Positions 6,996 to 15,283 are shown, counted from the first letter of the stretch. The stretch is DNA of 44,627 nucleotides from a bacterium (GCA_021844025.1 JAKBUF010000004.1:1-44627); one strand, 5' to 3'. Numbers and translations are program-made. The notes: generated by a model not told the origin, from the sequence alone.

Positions 6996-7044
6996 ACGAG
7001 CTCGTAACCCAACTATCAAAATCGATAGTGGATTACGAGCTCGT
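6996..7044. promoter_or_regulatory. Long inverted repeat upstream of the winged-helix gene
   Basis: ACGAGCTCGTAA (6996-7007) pairs with TTACGAGCTCGT (7033-7044), and inside it ACTATC pairs with GATAGT. Each outer arm contains its own palindrome, ACGAGCTCGT. Operator for the adjacent regulator or an RNA hairpin are both possible. Confidence 0.5.
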
Positions 7045-7158
7045 GGGCAAGGAATACCGTTCAGGTCGCCCCGTGAGGCGAAGTTATTTAGTTGTTGAAT
7101 TTATTATAGCACTTTTTAGCAAACCTACCCAAAATCACTGACTTTTCCACAGGGCAGT

Positions 7159-7190
7159 TGACATATAGGATATAGGGGTATATCCTATAC
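7159..7190 (+). promoter_or_regulatory. csoR promoter with overlapping CsoR-type operator
   Basis: TTGACA (7159-7164), a 17-nt spacer and TATCCT (7182-7187). An exact inverted repeat TATAGGATATA-GGGG-TATATCCTATA (7165-7190) covers the spacer and -10. G-run-centred operators with AT arms are typical of CsoR/RcnR repressors, so metal-released autoregulation is likely. Confidence 0.75.
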
Positions 7191-7235
7191 TGTAAGGACT
7201 GTAAGGTCGATGCCAAATTAAGTAATTCCACAAAT

Positions 7236-7508
7236 ATGGTAAATCAAGAACTAAAAAACAAAGCTTTGCATCGTGCGAAAATCATTCGTGGTCAGATGGA
7301 CGGCCTAATTAAGGCCATCGAGGCAGAGGTATACTGCCCTGATTTATTGGGACAGTCTCTTTCAATTCAAAGGTCGCTCAAAAGCCTTGATGCTTTTCTC
7401 CTTGAGAATCATTTGCGCACGCATGTAAAAGATCAGATGCAGAAAAAGGAGGATACAGAAAAAGCAGTCAAGGAGTTGATCAGGGTTTATACTCTATCCA
7501 ATAAGTAA
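7236..7508 (+). CDS. csoR: CsoR/RcnR-family metal-sensing repressor
   Basis: 90 residues, all-helical DUF156 pattern (HRAKIIRGQMDGLIKAIE, VYCPDLLGQ, ENHLRTHV). Copper-type CsoR binds Cu(I) with Cys-His-Cys; here the aligned residues are Cys34, His59 and His63, so the last Cys is His. The ligand set C-H-H is intermediate between CsoR and the Ni/Co sensor RcnR (whose additional His3 is absent). The gene heads the island and has an operator-like inverted repeat over its promoter. Context (P1B-type ATPase with Cu signatures, Met-rich protein) favours copper or silver sensing, but the ligand change leaves the metal open. No ribosome site is visible before ATG 7236. Confidence 0.88.
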   Translation: MVNQELKNKALHRAKIIRGQMDGLIKAIEAEVYCPDLLGQSLSIQRSLKSLDAFLLENHLRTHVKDQMQKKEDTEKAVKELIRVYTLSNK

Positions 7509-7530
7509 TTAATTATAATTAAAAATTAAA

Positions 7531-8127
7531 ATGAGTATGAAAAAAATAATTTTAGGTCTCTTTATTTTTGGTGCTTTCAGTCTGGCAGGAGTCGCATCTG
7601 CGCAGGTCGGCATGATGGGCGGATATTGGCAGGGTGGAAGTCAGGCACAGCCAGTGCAGAGCGGAGAATTGAATAGCGTTTTGCAGAACATCTACTCGAG
7701 CCAAAATGTTTCAAGTCAGGCTCAAGTTGACTGCAGCAAAGTAACCGATGACCAGTTCGACAAACTCGGAGACGCCTACATGGGTGTTATGTTGCCTAAT
7801 CAACAACAGCACGAGGCAATGGACAACATGATGGGCGGCGAAGGATCGGCCAGCTTAAAACAAGCGCACATCAATATGGGGCGGTCGTATCTCGGCTGTT
7901 GGTCAAATTACAATTCCGGACCGGTTATGATGGGTGGGTACGGAATGATGAACGGGTACAACGGTGCTTATGGTAATTATTATCCAAGCGGAATGATGGG
8001 TGGGTACGGATCAGGCTGGAACATGATGGGTAATTGGGGCTTTGGCGGCTGGGTTACAACCGTTCTCATTTGGGCACTTCTTATTCTCGGCATTGTTGTG
8101 GCTGTGAAGTGGCTTCGGAAAAAATAA
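7531..8127 (+). CDS. Met/Gly-rich exported membrane-anchored protein
   Basis: 198 residues. A clear signal peptide (residues about 1-25, ending VASAQ) precedes an extracytoplasmic region with many Met, Gly, Tyr and Asn (MMGGYGMMNGYNG, SGMMGGYGSG) and two Cys (in DCSKV and LGCWS). A single membrane helix is near the C-terminus (about 172-193), followed by KWLRKK. Met-rich motifs bind Cu(I)/Ag(I), so it is likely to sequester or hand over copper outside the membrane. It lies 22 bp after csoR and is probably co-transcribed. Assignment is by composition and context. Confidence 0.7.
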   Translation: MSMKKIILGLFIFGAFSLAGVASAQVGMMGGYWQGGSQAQPVQSGELNSVLQNIYSSQNVSSQAQVDCSKVTDDQFDKLGDAYMGVMLPNQQQHEAMDNMMGGEGSASLKQAHINMGRSYLGCWSNYNSGPVMMGGYGMMNGYNGAYGNYYPSGMMGGYGSGWNMMGNWGFGGWVTTVLIWALLILGIVVAVKWLRKK

Positions 8128-8160
8128 TGCAAAAAATTAATAATTTAATTTGATAAAAAT

Positions 8161-8421
8161 ATGGACAAACTTTCACTAAAATCATACGGCTGGAAATGTG
8201 TTCTTGGTCTTGAAGTCTTGTATGTCATCTGCCTGGGATATGGCGCTGTTCTTTCGGAAAGCGCAAAGCAATTGCACAGCGCTTTATTTGGAGTGCTGAT
8301 TCCCGGATTTAACTGGGGAATAGGAAGCATTGTTTGGGGCGCAGTCTACTTGTTCGTTCTGGCTTGGATATTTGCCTGGTACTACGTCTGGATGCATAAC
8401 TCAAGCATAATCAGAAAATAA
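8161..8421 (+). CDS. Small two-helix membrane protein (DUF5676-like)
   Basis: 86 residues with two membrane segments (about 12-33 and 52-78) and the tail YYVWMHNSS. I recall similar short proteins next to copper ATPases in Patescibacteria (DUF5676-like). It probably sits in the inner membrane and assists metal handling. No catalytic or clear metal-binding residues beyond scattered His and Cys are visible. Confidence 0.6.
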   Translation: MDKLSLKSYGWKCVLGLEVLYVICLGYGAVLSESAKQLHSALFGVLIPGFNWGIGSIVWGAVYLFVLAWIFAWYYVWMHNSSIIRK

Positions 8422-8425
8422 GAAT

Positions 8426-8602
8426 ATGACTAACATAATATTAGTAATCATCTTGCTCGGCGGTTGTTTCCTTATGCACTATTTCATGATGCGAAAAGGA
8501 GGCCACTCCGGCCGTAGCGAGTCAGATGGTGAGAACAAAAAGCCGGAAGCCGACAGCCAGAACAAGCATTCTGATCATTCCGGTCATGGTTGTTGCCACT
8601 AA
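8426..8602 (+). CDS. Short membrane peptide with His/Cys metal-binding tail
   Basis: 58 residues: one N-terminal membrane helix (NIILVIILLGGCFLMHYF), a short linker, and a C-terminal tail SDHSGHGCCH. It lies 4 bp after the previous gene and 8 bp before the next. The layout resembles DUF2933-type peptides common in heavy-metal operons. The tail suggests Cu/Ag binding near the membrane. Confidence 0.65.
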   Translation: MTNIILVIILLGGCFLMHYFMMRKGGHSGRSESDGENKKPEADSQNKHSDHSGHGCCH

Positions 8603-8610
8603 ATAAATCC

Positions 8611-8796
8611 ATGTTCCAATCATTCTTCAACAAATTCAAAAAAGATCCGGCCAAGAAGCCACCTCGAGATCCAGTTTGTGGCATGCAAGCAAGCGAGGGC
8701 ATCACTTTATCCTATAAGGGACAAATGTATTCTTTTTGCTCGGATCATTGCCGAAGTGAATTTGAGAAAAATCCGGAAAGCTATATCAAGAAATAA
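8611..8796 (+). CDS. YHS-domain protein
   Basis: 61 residues from ATG 8611; an upstream in-frame TTG overlaps the previous gene. The body is a YHS (TRASH-like) domain: RDPVCGMQASEG, then SYKGQMYSFCSDHCRSEFEKNPESY. The three Cys (CGM, FCSDHC) bind soft metals, and this domain is often found with copper ATPases as a cytoplasmic metallochaperone or sensor. It sits in the middle of the operon. Confidence 0.88.
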   Translation: MFQSFFNKFKKDPAKKPPRDPVCGMQASEGITLSYKGQMYSFCSDHCRSEFEKNPESYIKK

Positions 8797-8798
8797 TC

Positions 8799-9239
8799 AT
8801 GACAAACACCGCGGCAAAACCAGTTTTGTATGGGGTACTCGCAAGCGCGATTCTGCTTGGTGTGTACTTTGCGGTGCTCACGCTTGTATCCGGGTGGGGC
8901 TTTACTCTGGAGCAATTCGGCAATTATTGGTATTTCATAACAAGCTTGGCGGCGGGCTTCGGAATTCAGATTGGTTTGTATCAGTACCTCAAAGCCTTAG
9001 TTCATGGAGGCCAAGGCATGGGCAAGGTGGTTGGTGTGTCAGGAACAACTTCCACGGCTTCTATGATCTCCTGCTGTGCGCACTATCTCGTAAATCTGGT
9101 TCCCATTCTTGGGGTCACCGGGCTCGCCACGTTTGTAGCTCAATATCAGATCAAGATCTTCTGGGTCGGCCTTGCTTTTAATATTTTCGGCATTCTCTTT
9201 ATCAGCAACAAAATCACCAAATTCAAAAAACACATATGA
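8799..9239 (+). CDS. Four-helix membrane protein with CCAHY motif, copper locus
   Basis: 146 residues with about four membrane segments and a Cys pair in STASMISCCAHYLVNLVPI near residue 90. The motif and context recall small heavy-metal transport proteins (MerT-like), but I cannot name the family. It starts 3 bp after the YHS gene and overlaps the next by 4 nt (ATGA), so translation is coupled. Likely inner-membrane metal handling. Confidence 0.6.
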   Translation: MTNTAAKPVLYGVLASAILLGVYFAVLTLVSGWGFTLEQFGNYWYFITSLAAGFGIQIGLYQYLKALVHGGQGMGKVVGVSGTTSTASMISCCAHYLVNLVPILGVTGLATFVAQYQIKIFWVGLAFNIFGILFISNKITKFKKHI

Positions 9240-9694
9240 AAAAAGTAGTCATTACAATTTTATCAATAGCTGCCTTTGTTGCTGGGTTTATAATCATTTA
9301 TCAAAGCCGCCCTGCAGTGCAGACTCCGGCATCTAATGAAAGTCAGCAGTCAGGCAATTCCCAAAAATGGGAAACGAAAACCGATGATCAAGCAAGCGTC
9401 AATGTAGTGATCACCCCGCTTGATCTGTCAGAGCAGTCTTCGGAATGGAAATTTGATGTCGGCATGAACACACATTCAGTCGAGTTGGATCAAGATATGA
9501 CGAAGTCTACCGTACTTATCGATGACCAAGGCAAAGAGTACACGCCGACAAAATGGGACGGACCTGTCGGTGGCCATCACAGAGAAGGCACACTGAGTTT
9601 TGCGCCCATCACACCCTATCCGCAGCATTTGACCATGAAAATAAAAGGTATAGGCGGAGTAGATCGATCGTTTTCGTGGACGCTAAACGAATAA
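9236..9694 (+). CDS. Membrane-anchored extracytoplasmic protein, copper locus
   Basis: 152 residues: an N-terminal signal anchor (about 4-24), a Ser/Gln-rich linker, then a beta-rich domain with VVITPLDLSEQSSEWKFDV and the His motif GPVGGHHREGTLSF. Similar proteins accompany copper operons in my recollection, but no function is established. It might bind metal through the HH pair. Overlaps the previous gene by 4 nt. Confidence 0.55.
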   Translation: MKKVVITILSIAAFVAGFIIIYQSRPAVQTPASNESQQSGNSQKWETKTDDQASVNVVITPLDLSEQSSEWKFDVGMNTHSVELDQDMTKSTVLIDDQGKEYTPTKWDGPVGGHHREGTLSFAPITPYPQHLTMKIKGIGGVDRSFSWTLNE

Positions 9695-9695
9695 T

Positions 9696-10403
9696 ATGCA
9701 ATACATTTGGCTAATTTGGAGCTTAATATTGATTGTAATCTGGCTGGTCATTTACTGGTCTCTTAGTTCGAATAAGGAGAAAAAAGAGATGCTCGTGGTA
9801 AGTTTGTGGACGTCACTTCTAGGATTGACTGAACCCTTGTTCGTACCGGTATATTGGTCGCCGCCGTCATTATTTAATTTGGCTTTGCGGACCGGTTTTG
9901 ATATTGAAAGTTTAATATTTTCTTTTGGCATAGGTGGCATTGCTATTATTTTGTATCAGAGAATTTTTCGAGGCCATGAAACGAGAATGACTGCCAGAGA
10001 ACATAACTCATCCCGGCATAAATTTCATACATGGGCGCTTCTATCCGCACCCGCAATTCTCATCATTCTCTTGACTGTTACCAATCTGAATCCTCTACAC
10101 TCTTCGATCATTGCCATGATTATAGGAGGATTGACCACTTGGTATTGTCGGCCGGATTTAAAGAAAAAAATGATCACGAGTGCTTTTCTTTTTCTAGCCC
10201 TTTATTTTGTGTACTTCTTGACCCTTATCGCCATATCGCCGGGCTATGTCGAGAAGGTTTGGAATCTTAAGGCAATCTCAGGAATTCTGATTATAGGAAT
10301 ACCGCTTGAAGAACTGCTATTTGCCTTAAGCTTCGGATTCATCTGGTCAAGTATCTACGAACATCTTACTTGGAATAAATTAAAATTAATGAAACAAGAA
10401 TAA
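9696..10403 (+). CDS. Lycopene cyclase-domain membrane protein
   Basis: 235 residues, about six membrane helices. Two diagnostic stretches of the CrtY/CarR-type lycopene cyclase domain are present: GLTEPLFVPVYWSPPSLFNL with TGFDIESLIF (about 43-76), and IPLEELLFALSFGFIWSSIYEHLTW near the C-terminus. In carotenoid makers two such domains form the beta-cyclase. No other carotenoid gene is in the window, so a different lipid or isoprenoid role is likely. It begins 2 bp after the previous gene and 4 bp before the ATPase. Confidence 0.75.
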   Translation: MQYIWLIWSLILIVIWLVIYWSLSSNKEKKEMLVVSLWTSLLGLTEPLFVPVYWSPPSLFNLALRTGFDIESLIFSFGIGGIAIILYQRIFRGHETRMTAREHNSSRHKFHTWALLSAPAILIILLTVTNLNPLHSSIIAMIIGGLTTWYCRPDLKKKMITSAFLFLALYFVYFLTLIAISPGYVEKVWNLKAISGILIIGIPLEELLFALSFGFIWSSIYEHLTWNKLKLMKQE

Positions 10404-10407
10404 ATTT

Positions 10408-12603
10408 ATGGATCACGAAAATCACAATCACAATCACGATTCGATGCAGGAAAAAATAATCTATACCTGCCCTATGCATCCGGAAGTTCGGAAAACCGAA
10501 CCGGGCAAATGTCCGGGCTGTGGCATGGATTTGATTCCGGAGAAGAAATCAGCCATCCGTGATGAACGCGATATGCAAAAAATGAGCCATATGGATCATG
10601 AGGTAGCAATGACAAGTCCGCAGATGGCAAAGAAGATGGAAAGAGACATGCGTCGCAGATTTTTTGTGTCATTTATTCTTTCAATCCCAATATTTTTGCT
10701 TTCGCCGGTTGGAGCAAACTTTTTAGGCATTAATCTTACAAGTCCGGAAATAACAAACTGGCTACTTCTTGTGCTAACCACTCCAATTGTATTCTGGACG
10801 GGTTCTATTTTTATTACGGGCACATACTATTCGCTCAAGGCTAAGAAGCTCAATATGGCCGTGCTTATCGCCACTGGCGTATTGGCAGCCTATCTTTTTA
10901 GTGTACTGCTTACAGTTGTTCGTCCTGGATCGGAAACTTTTTACGAAGCAGCGGCGCTCCTCGTGACGTTTGTTTTGTTTGGCCATTGGATGGAGATGCG
11001 ATCTCGCCGGGGCACATCAGATGCGCTTCGGGCATTATTTGATCTTGTCCCGCCTCAGGCAAGAGTGATTCGAGACGGCAAAGAAATAACTATCCCCAGT
11101 GCTGAAATTATTCACGACGACATCGTTGTTCTCCGGCCGGGTGATAAGGTGCCAGTCGATGGAGAAATTATCGAGGGCGAAACTTCTATAGATGAATCGT
11201 TGGTAACTGGGGAATCAATGCCGGTGACTAAAACTGTTGGCGGAAAAGTTGTTGGCGGCTCAGTGAATCAGACAGGAATAGTAAAATTCAAGGCTACGCA
11301 GGTTGGATCGGAAACAGTGCTTGCGCAGATCATCAAGATGGTTGAGACAGCACAAAATTCTAAGGCTCCTGGGCAGCGCCTTGCTGATAGAGCTGCTGGG
11401 TGGCTTGTTGTCGTCGCCATCGGATCTGGACTCGCGGCATTTCTCGGCTGGTATTTTGGAGCCGGAGTAGGACTTTTAACCGCACTCACGTTTGCGGTTT
11501 CAACCGTCGTGATTGCCTGTCCGGATGCTCTGGGATTGGCCACGCCGGCGGCTGTAGCTGTAGGGACTGGTATTGGCGCAAAGCACGGCATTCTTATAAA
11601 AGATGCCGCAACGCTTGAAAATACCTCGCGATTAAATGCTATTGTACTCGATAAAACTGGGACGCTTACCGAGGGAAAACCGAAGGTTACTGATGTGGTT
11701 ACTTTCAACGGCTTCAGCGAACAGGAGGTTCTGCTTTATGAAGCCAGTGTTGAATCTGGTTCTAATCACCCCCTCGCAAAGGCAATTATGGAAGAAGCGG
11801 AGAAACGTAGAGCTACGCCGCTTGAATCAATCGAAAAATTTGAATCCATCGCCGGTCATGGACTCAAAGCGATAATCAGAGGAAAAGAGGTGTTTACCGG
11901 TAAAGAGAAACTTCTTACTGATAAAGGAATCTCTGTCAGTGTGGGACGATCTATTCTCGACCAATTGGCAGCCGAAGGAAAAACTCTGAGTTTGCTTGCT
12001 GTGGACGGAAAACTTGCAGGTGTTATTGCGGCTGCCGATATGATCAAACCAAGTGCCAAAAAAGCAATATCCGCGCTTCAGGGACTCGGCTTAGAAGTCG
12101 CCATGATAACCGGCGATAATAAGAAAGTAGCAGAAGCTGTCGGGAATGAGCTTGGTATTGATAGAGTTTTCGCTGAGGTGCTTCCGGAAGATAAAGCCAA
12201 GTATGTAAGAAAACTTCAAGACGAAAAGAAATTTGTCGCTATGGTTGGTGACGGTATAAACGATGCACCAGCACTAGCACAGTCAGATATTGGTATCGCT
12301 ATTGGTGCCGGTACGGACGTCGCTATTGAGACTGGAAACATTGTCCTTATGAAATCCGATCCGTACGACATTGTGTCCGCGATTCGCTTGAGCAAGGCAA
12401 CTGTCGTAAAGATGAAACAAAATCTTTTCTGGGCTGCTATTTACAACCTGCTCTCTATTCCAGTGGCAGCCGGTGTATTTTACACAAGTTTTGGCTGGTC
12501 GCTTCGTCCAGAAATTGCAGCGCTCCTGATGTCCGCCTCATCAATCATTGTTGCAACAAACGCCGTCCTCCTTAAAAGAATCGAATCAAAATTAGCCGCT
12601 TAA
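10408..12603 (+). CDS. copA: P1B-type heavy-metal (copper/silver) ATPase
   Basis: 731 residues. A His-rich start (DHENHNHNHD) and a heavy-metal-binding domain YTCPMHPEVRKTEPGKCPGC (about 19-38) replace the usual HMA domain. Then TGES (267-270), the intramembrane motif CPD (371-373, in ACPDALGLATP), DKTGTLT (415-421), SNHPLA (452-457) and GDGINDAP (614-621). Helices 7 and 8 carry YN (about 679) and MSASS (about 708-712), the Cu(I) signature of P1B-1 enzymes. It exports monovalent copper or silver from the cytoplasm. The third residue of the metal motif is Asp rather than the usual Cys or His. It is the central gene of the operon starting at csoR. Confidence 0.93.
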   Translation: MDHENHNHNHDSMQEKIIYTCPMHPEVRKTEPGKCPGCGMDLIPEKKSAIRDERDMQKMSHMDHEVAMTSPQMAKKMERDMRRRFFVSFILSIPIFLLSPVGANFLGINLTSPEITNWLLLVLTTPIVFWTGSIFITGTYYSLKAKKLNMAVLIATGVLAAYLFSVLLTVVRPGSETFYEAAALLVTFVLFGHWMEMRSRRGTSDALRALFDLVPPQARVIRDGKEITIPSAEIIHDDIVVLRPGDKVPVDGEIIEGETSIDESLVTGESMPVTKTVGGKVVGGSVNQTGIVKFKATQVGSETVLAQIIKMVETAQNSKAPGQRLADRAAGWLVVVAIGSGLAAFLGWYFGAGVGLLTALTFAVSTVVIACPDALGLATPAAVAVGTGIGAKHGILIKDAATLENTSRLNAIVLDKTGTLTEGKPKVTDVVTFNGFSEQEVLLYEASVESGSNHPLAKAIMEEAEKRRATPLESIEKFESIAGHGLKAIIRGKEVFTGKEKLLTDKGISVSVGRSILDQLAAEGKTLSLLAVDGKLAGVIAAADMIKPSAKKAISALQGLGLEVAMITGDNKKVAEAVGNELGIDRVFAEVLPEDKAKYVRKLQDEKKFVAMVGDGINDAPALAQSDIGIAIGAGTDVAIETGNIVLMKSDPYDIVSAIRLSKATVVKMKQNLFWAAIYNLLSIPVAAGVFYTSFGWSLRPEIAALLMSASSIIVATNAVLLKRIESKLAA

Positions 12604-12615
12604 CATTAATAATTT

Positions 12616-13263
12616 ATGGAATCATCATATGGAATGTGGGGATTGGTAATATTGAACACGGCAATCTTTCTCATCTTTGCCTTCAGCTTTACCCATCCCA
12701 AAACTAAACGCGAATGGAGATCCCTCGGAGCCTTTTCGGCTTTTATGGTCGCCCTCTTTACAGAGATGTATGGATTCCCACTCACGATTTATTTCTTGTA
12801 TCCACTGATCTCAAAACTTCTGCCCGGGACTGATTTTCTAAACCACAATTCCGGACATTTGCTCGAGGACTTCTTTGGCTGGGGCGGCGATCCACATTTT
12901 GGACCCTTTCATATTGCGAGCTATATCCTGATATTTTATGGTTTTGTTTTGCTCGCCAATTCTTGGAGAGTTCTGTATAAAGCTCAGCAAGAACATGTGC
13001 TTGCTACCTCGGGGCCCTATGCGCGAATCCGTCATCCGCAATACATCGGATTTATAATCATCATGCTCGGGTTCCTTTTACAGTGGCCGACAATCCTGAC
13101 TGTATTAATGTTCCCGATCCTTGTTTGGATGTATACACGCCTTGCTAAAAGCGAAGAAAGAGAAGCCAAGAAAGAATTCGGTGAAATCTGGGATGAATAC
13201 GCAAGTAAAACCCCTGCATTTATTCCTCGACTTGCTAGTCAAAAAATGGTATCCTCTGAATAA
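12616..13263 (+). CDS. ICMT/PEMT-like membrane methyltransferase
   Basis: 215 residues, about five membrane helices. The C-terminal half has the isoprenylcysteine carboxyl methyltransferase pattern: ATSGPYARIRHPQYIGFI (SAM-binding RHPxY), then EEREAKKEFGEIWDEYASKTPAFIP (the EE and final Y...P elements). Bacterial members methylate lipids, isoprenoids or unknown small molecules. It begins 12 bp after copA and shares its GC-richer codon style. The substrate is unknown; proximity to the cyclase-domain protein may point to a lipid role. Confidence 0.75.
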   Translation: MESSYGMWGLVILNTAIFLIFAFSFTHPKTKREWRSLGAFSAFMVALFTEMYGFPLTIYFLYPLISKLLPGTDFLNHNSGHLLEDFFGWGGDPHFGPFHIASYILIFYGFVLLANSWRVLYKAQQEHVLATSGPYARIRHPQYIGFIIIMLGFLLQWPTILTVLMFPILVWMYTRLAKSEEREAKKEFGEIWDEYASKTPAFIPRLASQKMVSSE

Positions 13264-13268
13264 GCATT

Positions 13269-13670
13269 ATGAAACGATTTCTTCCAATACTTATTATATT
13301 GAGTTTCATCGGAATAGCCGCTTTTGGCGCATCGTTTTTTGATATGGGCATGGGTCATTCAGGTGGTTGTGTCGCTACGGCTATAGACGGAAGAGCATGT
13401 CCGACTGATATTATGGGAATTGCGGTGCATCACGTGTCGGCATTGCAGACTCTTTTGACGGCGGTACCACCGAGCTCCGGGTGGATTTTATTACTCGCAT
13501 CTCTGATCCTTGCTTCTGTTGGAATATTTCTACTCTACAAAGATTTACTGCTTCCAAAACTAGAACTTCTGCCCCAACGTCTGAGGGACCTGTCTTTTAA
13601 TCATTTACGTAGTCAGCAAAAAATTATCTCTTGGCTCTCTCTCTTTGAGCTTAGCCCTGCGATCAACTAA
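13269..13670 (+). CDS. Small membrane protein, copper locus
   Basis: 133 residues with two membrane segments (about 4-23 and 76-97) and an external loop holding MGMGHSGGCVATAIDGRACP, a Met/His/Cys-rich stretch that could bind copper. The C-terminus is basic and cytoplasmic. No named family. It ends the first operon: two hairpins follow immediately. Confidence 0.55.
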   Translation: MKRFLPILIILSFIGIAAFGASFFDMGMGHSGGCVATAIDGRACPTDIMGIAVHHVSALQTLLTAVPPSSGWILLLASLILASVGIFLLYKDLLLPKLELLPQRLRDLSFNHLRSQQKIISWLSLFELSPAIN

Positions 13671-13735
13671 CAGCACGCTTTAAGGCAAAGCCTTATTTCG
13701 TGCTGTCTGAATATCCTTAGTCGAAGGATATTTTT
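13671..13735 (+). terminator. Double hairpin terminating the first copper operon
   Basis: First stem-loop: CAGCACG (13671-13677) with CGTGCTG (13699-13705), inner TAAGGC/GCCTTA. Second: ATATCCTT-agtcg-AAGGATAT (13711-13731) followed by TTTT. Confidence 0.75.
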
Positions 13736-13739
13736 GTTA

Positions 13740-13768
13740 TTGACTAAAATAGATTAAACGAAATCTAT
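13740..13768 (+). promoter_or_regulatory. Possible promoter/operator for the second operon
   Basis: TTGACT (13740-13745) followed by an inverted repeat ATAGATT/AATCTAT (13749-13768) that overlaps the expected -10. The -10 itself is poor. Confidence 0.35.
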
Positions 13769-13780
13769 GAGAAAAATTAT

Positions 13781-14647
13781 ATGGAAACACTCGTAGGAAC
13801 ATCACTTATAGCAGCATTCACAGCCGGAGTGGCGGCACTCTTTGCGCCGTGCTGCATTACCGTGCTGCTTCCGTCCTATCTCGGAAATATCTTCAGAGAA
13901 AAATACAAAATATTCTTTATGACTTTTGTGTTTTTCTTGGGGGTAGCGACAGTCTTTCTGCCGATTGGCTTAGGAATGTCCTTTCTGGCGCAGCTCTTTA
14001 GCCGATACCACAACATCATTTTTACGATTGGAGGCATATTCCTCATCGTGCTCGGTGTATCGATGTTATTCGGTAAAAAGTTCGTCACTCCGGCATCAGT
14101 GCGGAACGATTTAAGGAAACATGTAGGCTCAATCTACGTTCTCGGCATTTTCTCGGCGATTGCAACTACCTGCTGTGCACCGGTATTGGCCGGAGTTCTG
14201 ACGCTCTCGGTTGCAAGCGGCACTATCCTGTGGGGCGCACTGTACACTTTGGCCTATGTGGTCGGCATGACTTTGCCACTTTTTATCATTGCTGCCTTCC
14301 TCGATAAGGTGAATCTCACTGAAAAATTCACTGGTGCAAAGAAAATGGTTGCAATGAGAATTGGCGGTTGGAAATGGAGAATCACGGTATCAGAGCTTGT
14401 CTCAAGCTTGATCTTCATCTTGATGGGAGGATACATAACTTATCTGGCTTTCGTGAACAAATTGTCGATGCGTTCCGATTACCAGCTGGAGATGAATCTC
14501 TACAATGCAAAATTCCTGAATGCCATCAAGGGCCTTATGGGACTCATCCCTGAATATATCTGGGCGTTCCTGTTCATTGGGATAGTCGCCTGGATATCGT
14601 ATGTGTTTATTAAACAGTATAAGAATCAAAATCATGAGCAAAAATAA
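13781..14647 (+). CDS. CcdA/DsbD-like thiol transport membrane protein
   Basis: 288 residues with about eight hydrophobic segments. Two Cys motifs sit in membrane helices: LFAPCCITVLLPSYLG (about 21-36) and ATTCCAPVLAGVLTL (about 128-142), matching the paired cysteines of the CcdA/DsbD transmembrane core that passes reducing power across the membrane. Both motifs have adjacent Cys pairs (CC), which is less common. The next gene is a thioredoxin-fold protein, a likely partner. It heads the second operon and overlaps that gene by 14 nt. Confidence 0.78.
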   Translation: METLVGTSLIAAFTAGVAALFAPCCITVLLPSYLGNIFREKYKIFFMTFVFFLGVATVFLPIGLGMSFLAQLFSRYHNIIFTIGGIFLIVLGVSMLFGKKFVTPASVRNDLRKHVGSIYVLGIFSAIATTCCAPVLAGVLTLSVASGTILWGALYTLAYVVGMTLPLFIIAAFLDKVNLTEKFTGAKKMVAMRIGGWKWRITVSELVSSLIFILMGGYITYLAFVNKLSMRSDYQLEMNLYNAKFLNAIKGLMGLIPEYIWAFLFIGIVAWISYVFIKQYKNQNHEQK

Positions 14648-15281
14648 TTACAACAAAAAAACGCCTTGGCTCACGATCACAATAATCGTGGTCGTAGTTC
14701 TGGGCTTGGGATACTGGATAGTCAAAAGTTCGCCTAATGGTGCGAATCAAACCGCAGCGACCGACAACATGCATGGATCGCCAGGCGCACCCAATACTGC
14801 ACAGTTGAATGCTTTGGTTGACAAAGCGCTTCCGGACATCCAGCTTACAGATAAAGACGGCAAAACATTCACCAATGCCGACTTGAAGGGTAAATACACC
14901 GTTCTGTTCTTCAATGAAGGCCTTATGTGCTATCCGGCCTGCTGGAATCAGATGGCATCATTCGGCAGTGATCAGAGGTTTAACAGTGACCAAATTCAGG
15001 CAATATCGGTTGTGACTGACTCTGCGAGAGACTGGCAAATGGCGATCGCTAAGATGCCGGAACTCGCAAAAGCAACCACAATGTTTGATTCGGGAGCCAA
15101 TGCTTCTCGACAGCTTGGGATGCTGACCACAAACTCTTCGATGCATCGCGGCTCACTCCCCGGTCATACATATGTCGTGGTCGATAAAGACGGGGTTGTG
15201 AAGTATGTGTTTGATGATCCGAATATGGCGATCGCGAACGATATGCTTTACAACAAAATTCAGGAATTAAGCAAACAATAA
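14634..15281 (+). CDS. Membrane-anchored AhpC/TSA-type peroxiredoxin
   Basis: 215 residues from ATG 14634. An N-terminal anchor (about 11-29) precedes a thioredoxin-fold domain: LPDIQLTDKDGKTFTNADLKG, then LFFNEGLMCYPACWNQM (Cys-x-x-x-Cys at the peroxidatic place), and a C-terminal PGHTYVVVDKDGVVKYV. It probably reduces peroxides or disulfides outside the membrane, fed by the CcdA-like protein upstream. In a copper context this would repair copper-induced thiol damage. The first Cys sits where Bcp/AhpC enzymes have theirs. Confidence 0.78.
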   Translation: MSKNNYNKKTPWLTITIIVVVVLGLGYWIVKSSPNGANQTAATDNMHGSPGAPNTAQLNALVDKALPDIQLTDKDGKTFTNADLKGKYTVLFFNEGLMCYPACWNQMASFGSDQRFNSDQIQAISVVTDSARDWQMAIAKMPELAKATTMFDSGANASRQLGMLTTNSSMHRGSLPGHTYVVVDKDGVVKYVFDDPNMAIANDMLYNKIQELSKQ

Positions 15282-15283
15282 TT

